Shown piece after piece: positions 35,228-41,723 of a stretch of DNA of 44,280 nucleotides; within the stretch, counting starts at the first letter, position 1, and each line of letters starts with the position of its first letter. The DNA comes from a bacterium (lineage in GTDB: Bacteria > Bdellovibrionota_C > UBA2361 > RFPC01). The stretch lies in contig RFPC01000014.1 in the NCBI GenBank assembly GCA_009926305.1, positions 1 through 44,280 of the forward strand, written 5' to 3'. The translations under genes were made by a program, and so were the position numbers. Below the pieces are notes generated by a model. The model saw nothing but the letters and a program-made list of their open reading frames with translations, did no database searches and had not been told where the DNA came from.

Positions 35228-36175
35228 CTACTGATCACCGAGTACCACTCGATCCTTTCCGGATTGGAATGGAGATTTTGGTGGTTCGACCAGGCCAATC
35301 CATTCAAGGGCTTTTCTCATTGGGGAGCGTTGCATGGCATGTTGCTCCATCACTTGTCTGAGGAGTTGCGTTTCTGACATGAGAAGAATTTGGTCTCGTT
35401 CAGCTTTTTGCTCCAGCTTCTCAACACGCTCTCGCAACCAGTCTCGTTCTTTCGTTACCTCTTGAATCCGTTCTTCTCGTAGCTCGATGATCTTTTCATT
35501 CACTTCATTTACCCGTTGGAGAACGATATTGTCTGCCCGCAGATGTATGAGTTCTTCTCTCTCATCTATAGTGAGAACTTCTTCATTTGTTTCTCTTAAA
35601 GGAGGTGACTCCTCATGTTGAGATGGCGACGAGGGAATCGGTGGTATTATTCGAGTCTTTGTATCAATAGGAGATGACACCTCCTGGCTATTTGGATCTG
35701 CAGCCGTATTAACGCTCTCGGCCGAAGGCTGAGGAGTTGCGCTCAAGTTCATCCGCTGCTCCGTTGTGGTATCGGGAGTGGGGGCGCATTGTTGAACACT
35801 CTCAGAATCATTTGAAGAAAGCTGAGAGTCTGAACTATTAGTAAGAGCACTTAATCCTGTTACGGATTCATTGCGAGATAAGGTCTCACTCTCACTTTGT
35901 GCCGAGACGTCCAGTTCAGAAGAGCCCGCAGAGTTCGGTGTTGAAGATACGGTAACGGATTCGCGCAGCCCCGAAGCCTCTTTACGGAAAACACGCTTGG
36001 TCATTGGGCTTTTTCCGAACACCTTTTCAAGCTCATTGGTAGAATAGAGTTTTAGACCGTCAGACTCTTTTTCAATTGAGAGATATCCTGCTTCTGCGAA
36101 CCGAGCGAGTGTCTTGGCTGAGACTCCACACACATGCATCGCTTCCGCTTCAGATATAAAGTTTGTGAATCCCAT
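35228..36175 (-). CDS. MerR-type HTH protein with disordered linker and coiled coil
   Basis: Start ATG 36175 is preceded by AAGGAGAG; a longer frame reaches 36286. 315 residues. Residues 1-62 form a MerR-like winged HTH ('FISEAEAMHVCGVSAKTLAR' and 'YSTNELEKVFG'). About 75-205 is a Ser/Thr/Pro/Glu-rich, probably disordered linker. About 210-290 is a strong coiled coil ('ELIHLRADNIVLQRVNEVNE', 'EERIQEVTKERDWLRERVEK'). The layout recalls RacA or KfrA, DNA-binding proteins with coiled coils, rather than metal-sensing MerR. Target unknown. Confidence 0.8.
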   Translation of the reverse strand: MGFTNFISEAEAMHVCGVSAKTLARFAEAGYLSIEKESDGLKLYSTNELEKVFGKSPMTKRVFRKEASGLRESVTVSSTPNSAGSSELDVSAQSESETLSRNESVTGLSALTNSSDSQLSSNDSESVQQCAPTPDTTTEQRMNLSATPQPSAESVNTAADPNSQEVSSPIDTKTRIIPPIPSSPSQHEESPPLRETNEEVLTIDEREELIHLRADNIVLQRVNEVNEKIIELREERIQEVTKERDWLRERVEKLEQKAERDQILLMSETQLLRQVMEQHAMQRSPMRKALEWIGLVEPPKSPFQSGKDRVVLGDQ

Positions 36176-36367
36176 TTCCGCTCTCCTTGTCGCTCTTTGC
36201 CACGAGCTTACAACAGATGTTTTATCTGACCAACCTCTAAGCCAAAAGATGGATAAAGAGTCCCCGTGGGGGAAAGGGGTCCTCATTGATACCCGAGAAT
36301 CACCAGTTTGAGTGTGGAAAGGGTCTGCTGTTTGTAGTCAGACCGATAGGTTAGAGTCCCGCTTCCC

Positions 36368-36529
36368 TCAGGAAGAGCCCTTTTTCTTTGATGCCTTTGA
36401 GTCGGCAAGAAACGCGTAAGCGAATGCCAGCAGGGTGAGTGACGCCATCTGATGCTCAAGACCCGGCCACTTCGCGGTCTCAAGGGTAAGAAAAATACCG
36501 ATACAAATGAAGAAAAACTGCTTAAACAT
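36368..36529 (-). CDS. Candidate small membrane protein, 53 residues
   Basis: The reading frame MFKQFFFICIGIFLTLETAK ... ends LADSKASKKKGSS. It has two hydrophobic stretches (residues 4-16 and 29-42) joined by a short loop 'KWPGLEHQM', and a basic tail, giving a convincing two-helix membrane protein. AAGAG lies about eight bases before the ATG. I recognise no family. It is co-directional with, and 192 bp upstream of, the MerR-type gene. Because it is so short the call is tentative. Confidence 0.55.
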   Translation of the reverse strand: MFKQFFFICIGIFLTLETAKWPGLEHQMASLTLLAFAYAFLADSKASKKKGSS

Positions 36530-36867
36530 CACTCTTACTATCCCTTGGGTCAGGTTACTCCGCTTGAGGTAGAAAATGGCATTTCGCCTGCCTCTTCAAG
36601 CATTCCCAACCACTTGTGTGCCATCGGGGGATAGGCGAGTTTGCTAAAGGGTTTGGCGCATAAAATGGCGGTTTATTGTAGAGCGATAAATTAATTGGGA
36701 TAACTAGCTGAGAATCCGAAGAATATCTTTTTTAATCTCCCTTATCGGGAAAACTATGCTACCTGCTTCAGAAAAAGTTTATAACCTTGGTTATCGGTGG
36801 TGAGACAAGTGGATGCCTATCTTAAATTCAATACCTTAGAGAGGTATTTCAATGGAGCTGCATCAGC
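36530..36867. other. Intergenic region upstream of the unknown gene at 36868
   Basis: No full gene is seen. On the - strand, a short frame (36550-36624, MAHKWLGMLEEAGEMPF...) of 24 residues ends 21 bp before the small membrane protein and may be a gene remnant. ATAACC-TT-GGTTAT (36781-36794) is a 14-bp inverted repeat that could be an operator for the + strand gene. Confidence 0.4.
36781..36794 (+). promoter_or_regulatory. Possible operator (inverted repeat)
   Basis: ATAACC and GGTTAT face each other across two bases, 74 bp before the ATG at 36868. Typical size for a dimeric regulator site, but no regulator or -35/-10 is assigned. Confidence 0.3.
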
Positions 36868-37296
36868 ATGGTCAGGTTAAAGAGAAAACGAAAGAAAGAG
36901 TCCATTACAAGTACCTTCTTACGATGGATGGAGAGGACCGGGACAGAGGAAGAGGAGCAGGTGAAGGTAGTTGAAGCCTCCCAGCGTGTGCTGCTTGATG
37001 CTCTTGTTGGCGTAGTCGGTGAAGCAAAAAGCCTAACATACCAGTTCGAGCACGGGACGCTCGTTCGACTCATCTCGGGAGAGAACGACGGTATTACTGT
37101 AGAGTGGAATGTCGGAACAGAGGGTGTGCAAGCCGAAGCTCAAAACAGCACGGAACTTTATGAGGTTTGTTTTCCTACTCAAAAAAACGCTGAGAGTGAG
37201 TTCCAGTACCAGGTACGGGTTCTTGAGGGGTTAGATCGGTTCGTTGATTCAATTGCCGTCGCGACCTTAGTCTCTAGAGAGAGCTCAGCCGACTGA
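36868..37296 (+). CDS. Acidic hypothetical protein with basic N-terminus
   Basis: The 142-residue protein starts with a basic stretch (MVRLKRKRKKES) followed by an acidic body; no signal peptide or TM segment. The middle part ('LTYQFEHGTLVRLISGENDG', 'ITVEWNVGTEGVQAEAQ') looks beta-rich, the end helical. No family recognised. The codon use fits its neighbours, which supports it as a real gene. Start ATG with GGAG about 11 bases upstream, a little far. Confidence 0.65.
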   Translation: MVRLKRKRKKESITSTFLRWMERTGTEEEEQVKVVEASQRVLLDALVGVVGEAKSLTYQFEHGTLVRLISGENDGITVEWNVGTEGVQAEAQNSTELYEVCFPTQKNAESEFQYQVRVLEGLDRFVDSIAVATLVSRESSAD

Positions 37297-37456
37297 GTGA
37301 TCAGTTGCTATCCGGAGAAGAAGAAACACAGAGGCCTCCTTCTGTGCAAATCTCTGAATTTATTTACAATAGCAGATTGATGGCGATTATTTGGTTTAAC
37401 TCCGCGAATCATGTACTCTTTTATGGTAATCGGGGCATTTGTATTGAGGGTATAGC

Positions 37457-38230
37457 GTGACCGTTGTTGAGGGAGTTCATAAGGAGTTCAGTATAGACGA
37501 GCGAGGGACACGGGTTCTCGCCCGTATTCTCACGAATCTTGGCGCTCCTCCGTTTACTTTTTTCCTTACGGCACTGGTAGTTGCTGTTGCGGTAACCGTG
37601 GGATTTTCCACTCCCTTTTCAATAATGGACCTCTCCTTTGTATCAACCTCAGAGGTATTTGAGGGTGGAGAAGAGGTGGTCCAAAAGCTCTTAATGAAAA
37701 CCAACCGAGTTGGCCACGTCTTCAATCCTTTTGATGTCGCATACCTTGTTGGGCTTGTTGGTGGATGTATTCCGCTGCTCGCGCTGCTCATATTGAGGGG
37801 TTTTGGTTTCATTAAGAGCCTTGACCTGAATACCTCTGGTGAGCGAACTGTTGGATTCCTTCTCGCGTGTGGAGGTGCCATTTGTTTGCTTCCAGTTCTC
37901 GCTACCGTTGAGGCCCCAGCGCTGTTCTCTGTTTTCGTTCTTGCACATATTTTAGCAACGGCTCTCATGTTCGTATTAACTCTCGTTACGATGAAGCGAG
38001 GATGGAAAGCGAGTGTCCACAGCGGTGGAGTTGGATGTCTTTTCTATGTCTCACTCCAGTTTCTCCCGTGGTCGATGTGGCTTCTTTCTTTATTTTTACT
38101 GTTGTTGGTAAGTTGGACTCGGCTGTATCTCGATCGACATACCCTTAGTCAGGTGGTGGTTGGGGGAGCGTGGGGATTCCTCTCGTATGCTCTCGTCTTT
38201 GCGCTATGTGGAGTGACTCCGGTGCAGTAA
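37457..38230 (+). CDS. PAP2-superfamily membrane protein
   Basis: The 257-residue protein has about six TM segments. The C-terminal half carries two of three PAP2 phosphatase motifs: 'KASVHSGG' (Ser186, His188) and 'SWTRLYLDRHTLSQVVVGG' (Arg222, His228). The first motif (KX6RP) is not seen; instead 'LNTSGERTVGF' near 124-134 stands at its expected place, so activity may be altered. PAP2 enzymes dephosphorylate lipid phosphates such as undecaprenyl-PP. A GTG start in GTATAGCGTGACC. Confidence 0.8.
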   Translation: MTVVEGVHKEFSIDERGTRVLARILTNLGAPPFTFFLTALVVAVAVTVGFSTPFSIMDLSFVSTSEVFEGGEEVVQKLLMKTNRVGHVFNPFDVAYLVGLVGGCIPLLALLILRGFGFIKSLDLNTSGERTVGFLLACGGAICLLPVLATVEAPALFSVFVLAHILATALMFVLTLVTMKRGWKASVHSGGVGCLFYVSLQFLPWSMWLLSLFLLLLVSWTRLYLDRHTLSQVVVGGAWGFLSYALVFALCGVTPVQ

Positions 38231-38348
38231 AGAGGTGGGATTGGATCATGAAAGAATCTCCGAATAGAAAGAGAAATTTCCTACTCCGATTCGCTTGATT
38301 TTTATGTGGAAGCTGGCAAAACTCTCAGTACGAGTTTGAACTCTGGAT

Positions 38349-38897
38349 TTGAAATTGGCAGACGAAAAAAAGGATAAGCACGCTCAGGAGCAGGATGTGG
38401 GAGAAGTAAAGATAGACAGTGCTCTCATGTTTGAGATTGAAGAGGAAGGACGACATACTTCTTCCGTTCGTCCGTTTCCAGGTCATGTAAGCGAGAGAAT
38501 TCAGCGTGCAGTGAGTCTCGCATTGAATCTCATCCCAGAAAATAATAAGCAGGCGCTCAAGAGAACCTTTTCTTTTTCTCCCCTTGTTGATTTTCTTACA
38601 AGTCAATCCTCTAGCAATCATCGCCCGTGGGTAGCCCTGACGTCTGAAGAGTCCAAGGAGGACAATCACTTGGATGCCAAGCGGGCTATTCGCGAAATCA
38701 CTCTCACAGGAGATGCGCAAGAAGGAGATGCGCAAGAATCTCCGAGCAGTGATGGAGCGACAAACCCAAATTTCCGTTTTACTCCAGCCGGAGTGCGTTC
38801 GCCCGATTCAGTAAGCCCTGAGGAATTAAACGATGCGCTCAGAGCCCTTCGCGGCTATCAAAAGCGAGCGGATAGACGAAATTCTAAGAAGAGATAG
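38349..38897 (+). CDS. Hydrophilic hypothetical protein with duplicated pentapeptide
   Basis: The 182-residue protein is charged and probably partly disordered, with no signal peptide. The only start codons before residue 27 are TTG (38349, 38355), so the start is uncertain; ATG 38427 is the alternative. 'HVSERIQRAVSLALNLIPEN' may be a helix. A 15-bp tandem duplication (38709-38738) makes GDAQEGDAQE in frame. The C-terminus is basic (GYQKRADRRNSKKR). Function unknown. Confidence 0.65.
   Translation: MKLADEKKDKHAQEQDVGEVKIDSALMFEIEEEGRHTSSVRPFPGHVSERIQRAVSLALNLIPENNKQALKRTFSFSPLVDFLTSQSSSNHRPWVALTSEESKEDNHLDAKRAIREITLTGDAQEGDAQESPSSDGATNPNFRFTPAGVRSPDSVSPEELNDALRALRGYQKRADRRNSKKR
38709..38738 (+). 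repeat. In-frame 15-bp tandem duplication
   Basis: GGAGATGCGCAAGAA is repeated exactly at 38709-38723 and 38724-38738 inside the hypothetical gene, duplicating the peptide GDAQE. Confidence 0.96.
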
Positions 38898-39031
38898 TCG
38901 ATCTCGGAGATATAGGCATTACGGTGTATCACCAGTCCTGTATTATTGCTCAGTTATATTTTTGTTCAGTGAAGCGTATCTGCAACTCGGAAGGGTCAAT
39001 AGCGAAATAAATGATCTTTCGGTATGTTTTC

Positions 39032-39062
39032 CGAGCTTTGCTCGACTACTGTTGGAAGTAGT
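39032..39062 (+). promoter_or_regulatory. Two adjacent hairpins upstream of the SDR operon
   Basis: CGAGC-TTT-GCTCG (39032-39044) is directly followed by ACTACT-GTTGGA-AGTAGT (39045-39062), 30 bp before the SDR ATG. These could be a leader structure or an operator. No T-run, so probably not a terminator. Confidence 0.4.
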
Positions 39063-39091
39063 GAGTAGGACTGTATCTATAGGAAGATTAT

Positions 39092-39820
39092 ATGGCAGAG
39101 AGGACACTCGTTTTCGGAGCAACTGGAGGGATTGGTAGTGAAGTGGCCCGGCAATTAGTTGCAAGGGGCAATCAAGTTTTCTTGTGTGGACGCAACCAGG
39201 AAAAGCTAGAGGTGCTTTCGAAGGAACTGGATAGTCCTTATGGTGTGTTCGATATGAGCTCTGTTGAATCGGTTGGCGCTGCGTATGAGGAGGCGGCAAC
39301 ATCTCTTGGAGCATTAAATGGGGTTGTGTATGCCGTCGGAAGCGTATTACTGAAACCAGCGCATCTTACGTCACCGAGTGAATTCTCTAAGGTGCTTGAG
39401 GTCAATCTGACTTCTGCTTTTTCAGTTTTGCATTATGGGGTGAGGGCGCTCAGGGACTCTGGGGGCTCATTCGTGTTTTTCTCATCAGCAGCGGCTTCTA
39501 TCGGTCTTGCAAATCATGAAGCAATTGCGGCTGCGAAAGGAGGAATTGAGGCGATGGTGCGGAGCGCCGCTGCCAGCTATGCTGCACGAGGTATCAGAGT
39601 AAATGCGGTTGCTCCAGGGTTGGTTGAAACTCCACTTACAGAGCGCATCACAAGTTCTCAGGCGAGTCGGGAGTATTCCCAAAAGCTTCATCCTATTGGG
39701 CGTCTCGGTACTCCTCAGGATATTGCAAGTGGTGTTGTATGGCTGCTATCACCTGAGCAAACGTGGGTGAGTGGGCATATTCTACATATCGATGGAGGCC
39801 TTTCGAACTTGAAAGGATAG
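39092..39820 (+). CDS. Short-chain dehydrogenase/reductase lacking the catalytic Tyr
   Basis: The 242-residue protein is a classical SDR by shape: 'TLVFGATGGIGSEVARQL' (glycine-rich NAD(P) loop), 'NHEAIAAAKGGIEAM' and 'GIRVNAVAPGLVETPL'. At the YxxxK site it reads IAAAK, so the catalytic Tyr is Ile while Lys is kept; the Ser of 'FFSSAAASIG' is present. It may be a non-standard or non-catalytic SDR. AGGAAG precedes the ATG. First gene of the packed operon running to the window end. Confidence 0.88.
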   Translation: MAERTLVFGATGGIGSEVARQLVARGNQVFLCGRNQEKLEVLSKELDSPYGVFDMSSVESVGAAYEEAATSLGALNGVVYAVGSVLLKPAHLTSPSEFSKVLEVNLTSAFSVLHYGVRALRDSGGSFVFFSSAAASIGLANHEAIAAAKGGIEAMVRSAAASYAARGIRVNAVAPGLVETPLTERITSSQASREYSQKLHPIGRLGTPQDIASGVVWLLSPEQTWVSGHILHIDGGLSNLKG

Positions 39821-39832
39821 AGGAAGGGAAAT

Positions 39833-40396
39833 ATGAGTCGATTAAAACAGATACTTATTTTAATTGTGGGAATACTTGGCTTTTCGGGGTGTTCTCAAAT
39901 GAAGGCATCACAGTTTGCCAACTATTCTCCACGGTTCTTGCCTGAGGAGTACTTTTTGGGGCGGGGTGAGGCACACGGAGTATTCTTTGATCGCTTTGGA
40001 AAGATGCGGAAATCGTTTGTACTCACTCTTGATGGGAGACAGGAGGGAGACCTTCTCATTTTAGCGGAAGACCTCAGGTACAGTGATGGAAGGCGTTTGC
40101 AACGGGAGTACCGTATTCAAAAGAAGGATGACCATCACTATACCGTCAAGTCAGAGGCATTTGATGGAGATGGAACGATTGAGTCATACGGAAATGTGTT
40201 GAACTGGAAATACGTATTAAAAGAGGAAATAGGAGGAGATATATGGCATCTCTCCTTCGATGACTGGATGTTTCTTCAAGAAAACGGAGTTGTCCTGAAC
40301 AGAGCGTATGCTACAAAATTTGGCTTGTCTGTAGGAGAGGTGTTTCTGACGTTCCGAAAGAGTATTCATAAGGGTGAAGATGGCGGGAAATCGTAA
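39833..40396 (+). CDS. DUF3833-family lipoprotein
   Basis: The 187-residue protein has a signal with lipobox FSGC (Cys at about 20). The mature part matches DUF3833: 'FLPEEYFLGRGEAHGVFFDR' and 'DGTIESYGNVLNWKYVLKEE', then 'LSFDDWMFLQENGVVLNRA'. Beta-rich, lipocalin-like feel. Such proteins sit near SDR and DUF2256 genes in other Gram-negatives (from memory). Function unknown. GGAAGGGAAAT precedes the ATG; its end overlaps the next gene. Confidence 0.88.
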   Translation: MSRLKQILILIVGILGFSGCSQMKASQFANYSPRFLPEEYFLGRGEAHGVFFDRFGKMRKSFVLTLDGRQEGDLLILAEDLRYSDGRRLQREYRIQKKDDHHYTVKSEAFDGDGTIESYGNVLNWKYVLKEEIGGDIWHLSFDDWMFLQENGVVLNRAYATKFGLSVGEVFLTFRKSIHKGEDGGKS

Positions 40397-40592
40397 GAAG
40401 CGCGATTTTCCAACGAAGATATGCCCTGTCTGCGAGCGACCCTTCGTGTGGAGAAAGAAATGGGCACGAGTCTGGGAGCAGGTGAAGTACTGTAGTGCAG
40501 CGTGTAGAAATAATCGGAGCGGTGATAGGAAAGGGGATAGTGATGCTGATGACCTCCTTAATGCTGACAGGATGCTACCCTCCGATCAATGA
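40380..40592 (+). CDS. DUF2256 zinc-ribbon protein
   Basis: The 70-residue protein has the DUF2256 pattern: 'FPTKICPVCERPFVWRKKWA' and 'WEQVKYCSAACRNN', with Cys pairs (CPVC and CSAAC) forming a likely zinc site. The C-terminus is acidic and longer than the core because the next gene starts inside it. Start ATG 40380, 17 bp inside the DUF3833 gene, with AGGGTGAAG upstream; a GTG at 40374 is possible. Function unknown; often encoded near photolyase/cryptochrome genes (from memory). Confidence 0.88.
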   Translation: MAGNRKKRDFPTKICPVCERPFVWRKKWARVWEQVKYCSAACRNNRSGDRKGDSDADDLLNADRMLPSDQ

Positions 40593-41040
40593 TATTACGA
40601 CGGACCCCTTCGATCCGCTTCCCCTCTACCGTCATGGCCAACAGGTGCCGTATCCAGAGCGGTTTGGTGACATTCAACGAAAAAAATATCCGCTCGTGAG
40701 GCCCCGTATATTTCAGGTATCTCCAACAGAACTCTTAGAGGTTATTATTACTGTGGTCAAAGATGAAACGAGTTGGTGTGATGTAAGGGTTGATGTGGAT
40801 AATCTTCAGCTTACGGCAGTTGCTGTCTCTCGGCTGTTCCGATTTCGTGATGATATAGTGCTTCAGGTGCGATCGCTCGATGGAGAGAATGAGGCTATCG
40901 TACATATGCGTTCGCGGTCGCGAATTGGAAAAAGCGACTTAGGAGTCAATGCGAGGAGAATTACGAGTTTGTTTAGAGAAATTGAAAAGAGGCTTCAGCA
41001 GAATAATCGACTTGTGCCCCAGGAGGATGAGAGATCGTGA
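40522..41040 (+). CDS. DUF1499-family lipoprotein
   Basis: The protein has a DUF1499 domain ('FQVSPTELLEVIITVVKDET' to 'MRSRSRIGKSDLGVNARRI'). Start choice: GTG 40522 gives a short basic n-region (IGKGIVML) and lipobox MLTGC; GTG 40495 and ATG 40543 are alternatives. 172 residues with the first choice. The gene starts about 70 bp inside the DUF2256 gene, implying translational coupling. The stop overlaps the ATPase start (GTGA). Function unknown; probably an outer- or inner-membrane lipoprotein. Confidence 0.82.
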   Translation: MIGKGIVMLMTSLMLTGCYPPINDITTDPFDPLPLYRHGQQVPYPERFGDIQRKKYPLVRPRIFQVSPTELLEVIITVVKDETSWCDVRVDVDNLQLTAVAVSRLFRFRDDIVLQVRSLDGENEAIVHMRSRSRIGKSDLGVNARRITSLFREIEKRLQQNNRLVPQEDERS

Positions 41041-41723
41041 GAGGAGGTGATGGCCAGGCTCCTATTGTAACCGTTCGTGATCTGACGAAGGGGTATCCCG
41101 GCAGAGAAGAGCCAGTGCTGAACGGTTTGTTCTTAGAGGTGATGCGGGGAACATTTACTCTTATTACTGGGAAGAGTGGTCTGGGAAAAAGTAGTCTTCT
41201 TCACTGTATAGCGGGGCTTGAGAGTTATGAGTCGGGTTCTATAGTGCTCAATGGTGAGTCTTATGAGGGGAAGGGGATTGAGGAGTTAGCGCACATTCGC
41301 CTTCATCAGATTGGGATAGTTTTTCAGTTTTTTAATCTTATTAGTCATCTTACTCTGGCTCAAAATATTCTCCTACCAGCGGATATCGCTGGGATATCGA
41401 GGAGGAAAGTACGAGAACGGATGGAGTATCTTGTTCATTTTATGGGTGTAGGAACGATCCTTGACCGGCGCCCACATCAGGTTTCTGGTGGTGAGGCACA
41501 GCGTACAGCCATTGCCAGAGCACTTCTTTTGAGTCCAACTCTTATTCTAGCGGATGAACCCACGGGCAATCTTGATGAGGAGAATTCTCAACGAGTTGGC
41601 GAATTGTTTCAGGAGATTGTGCGTGAGACAGGAACTACACTGATTATGGTCTCCCATGATCGGGGATTTTCAGCGGATGCTGATAGAGTGCTCGAAATGA
41701 GTGCTCATGGAGTGTTGCAGTGA
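41037..41723 (+). CDS. LolD-like ABC transporter ATPase
   Basis: The ATPase (228 residues) has Walker A GKSGLGKS (45-52), Q-loop Gln97, signature VSGGEAQ (149-155), Walker B LILADE (169-174) and the H-loop 'SHD'. It is of the MacB/LolD/FtsE class that works with FtsX-family permeases. GTG start overlaps the DUF1499 stop by four bases, and its own stop overlaps the permease start in the same way. Substrate unknown; lipoprotein or lipid export is likely by class. Confidence 0.92.
   Translation: MRGGDGQAPIVTVRDLTKGYPGREEPVLNGLFLEVMRGTFTLITGKSGLGKSSLLHCIAGLESYESGSIVLNGESYEGKGIEELAHIRLHQIGIVFQFFNLISHLTLAQNILLPADIAGISRRKVRERMEYLVHFMGVGTILDRRPHQVSGGEAQRTAIARALLLSPTLILADEPTGNLDEENSQRVGELFQEIVRETGTTLIMVSHDRGFSADADRVLEMSAHGVLQ

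Noticed and set aside
35210-35240. TTGACA with a weak -10 on the + strand near 35211
   Set aside because: It points into the 3' end of a - strand gene, with no + strand gene following.
36452-36634. 60-residue + strand frame in the MerR/unknown gap
   Set aside because: It is the complement of the more convincing - strand small membrane protein and has no SD.
38325-38735. 136-residue antisense frame over the hypothetical gene at 38349
   Set aside because: Random-looking composition; the + strand frame is hydrophilic, longer and keeps a 15-bp duplication in frame.
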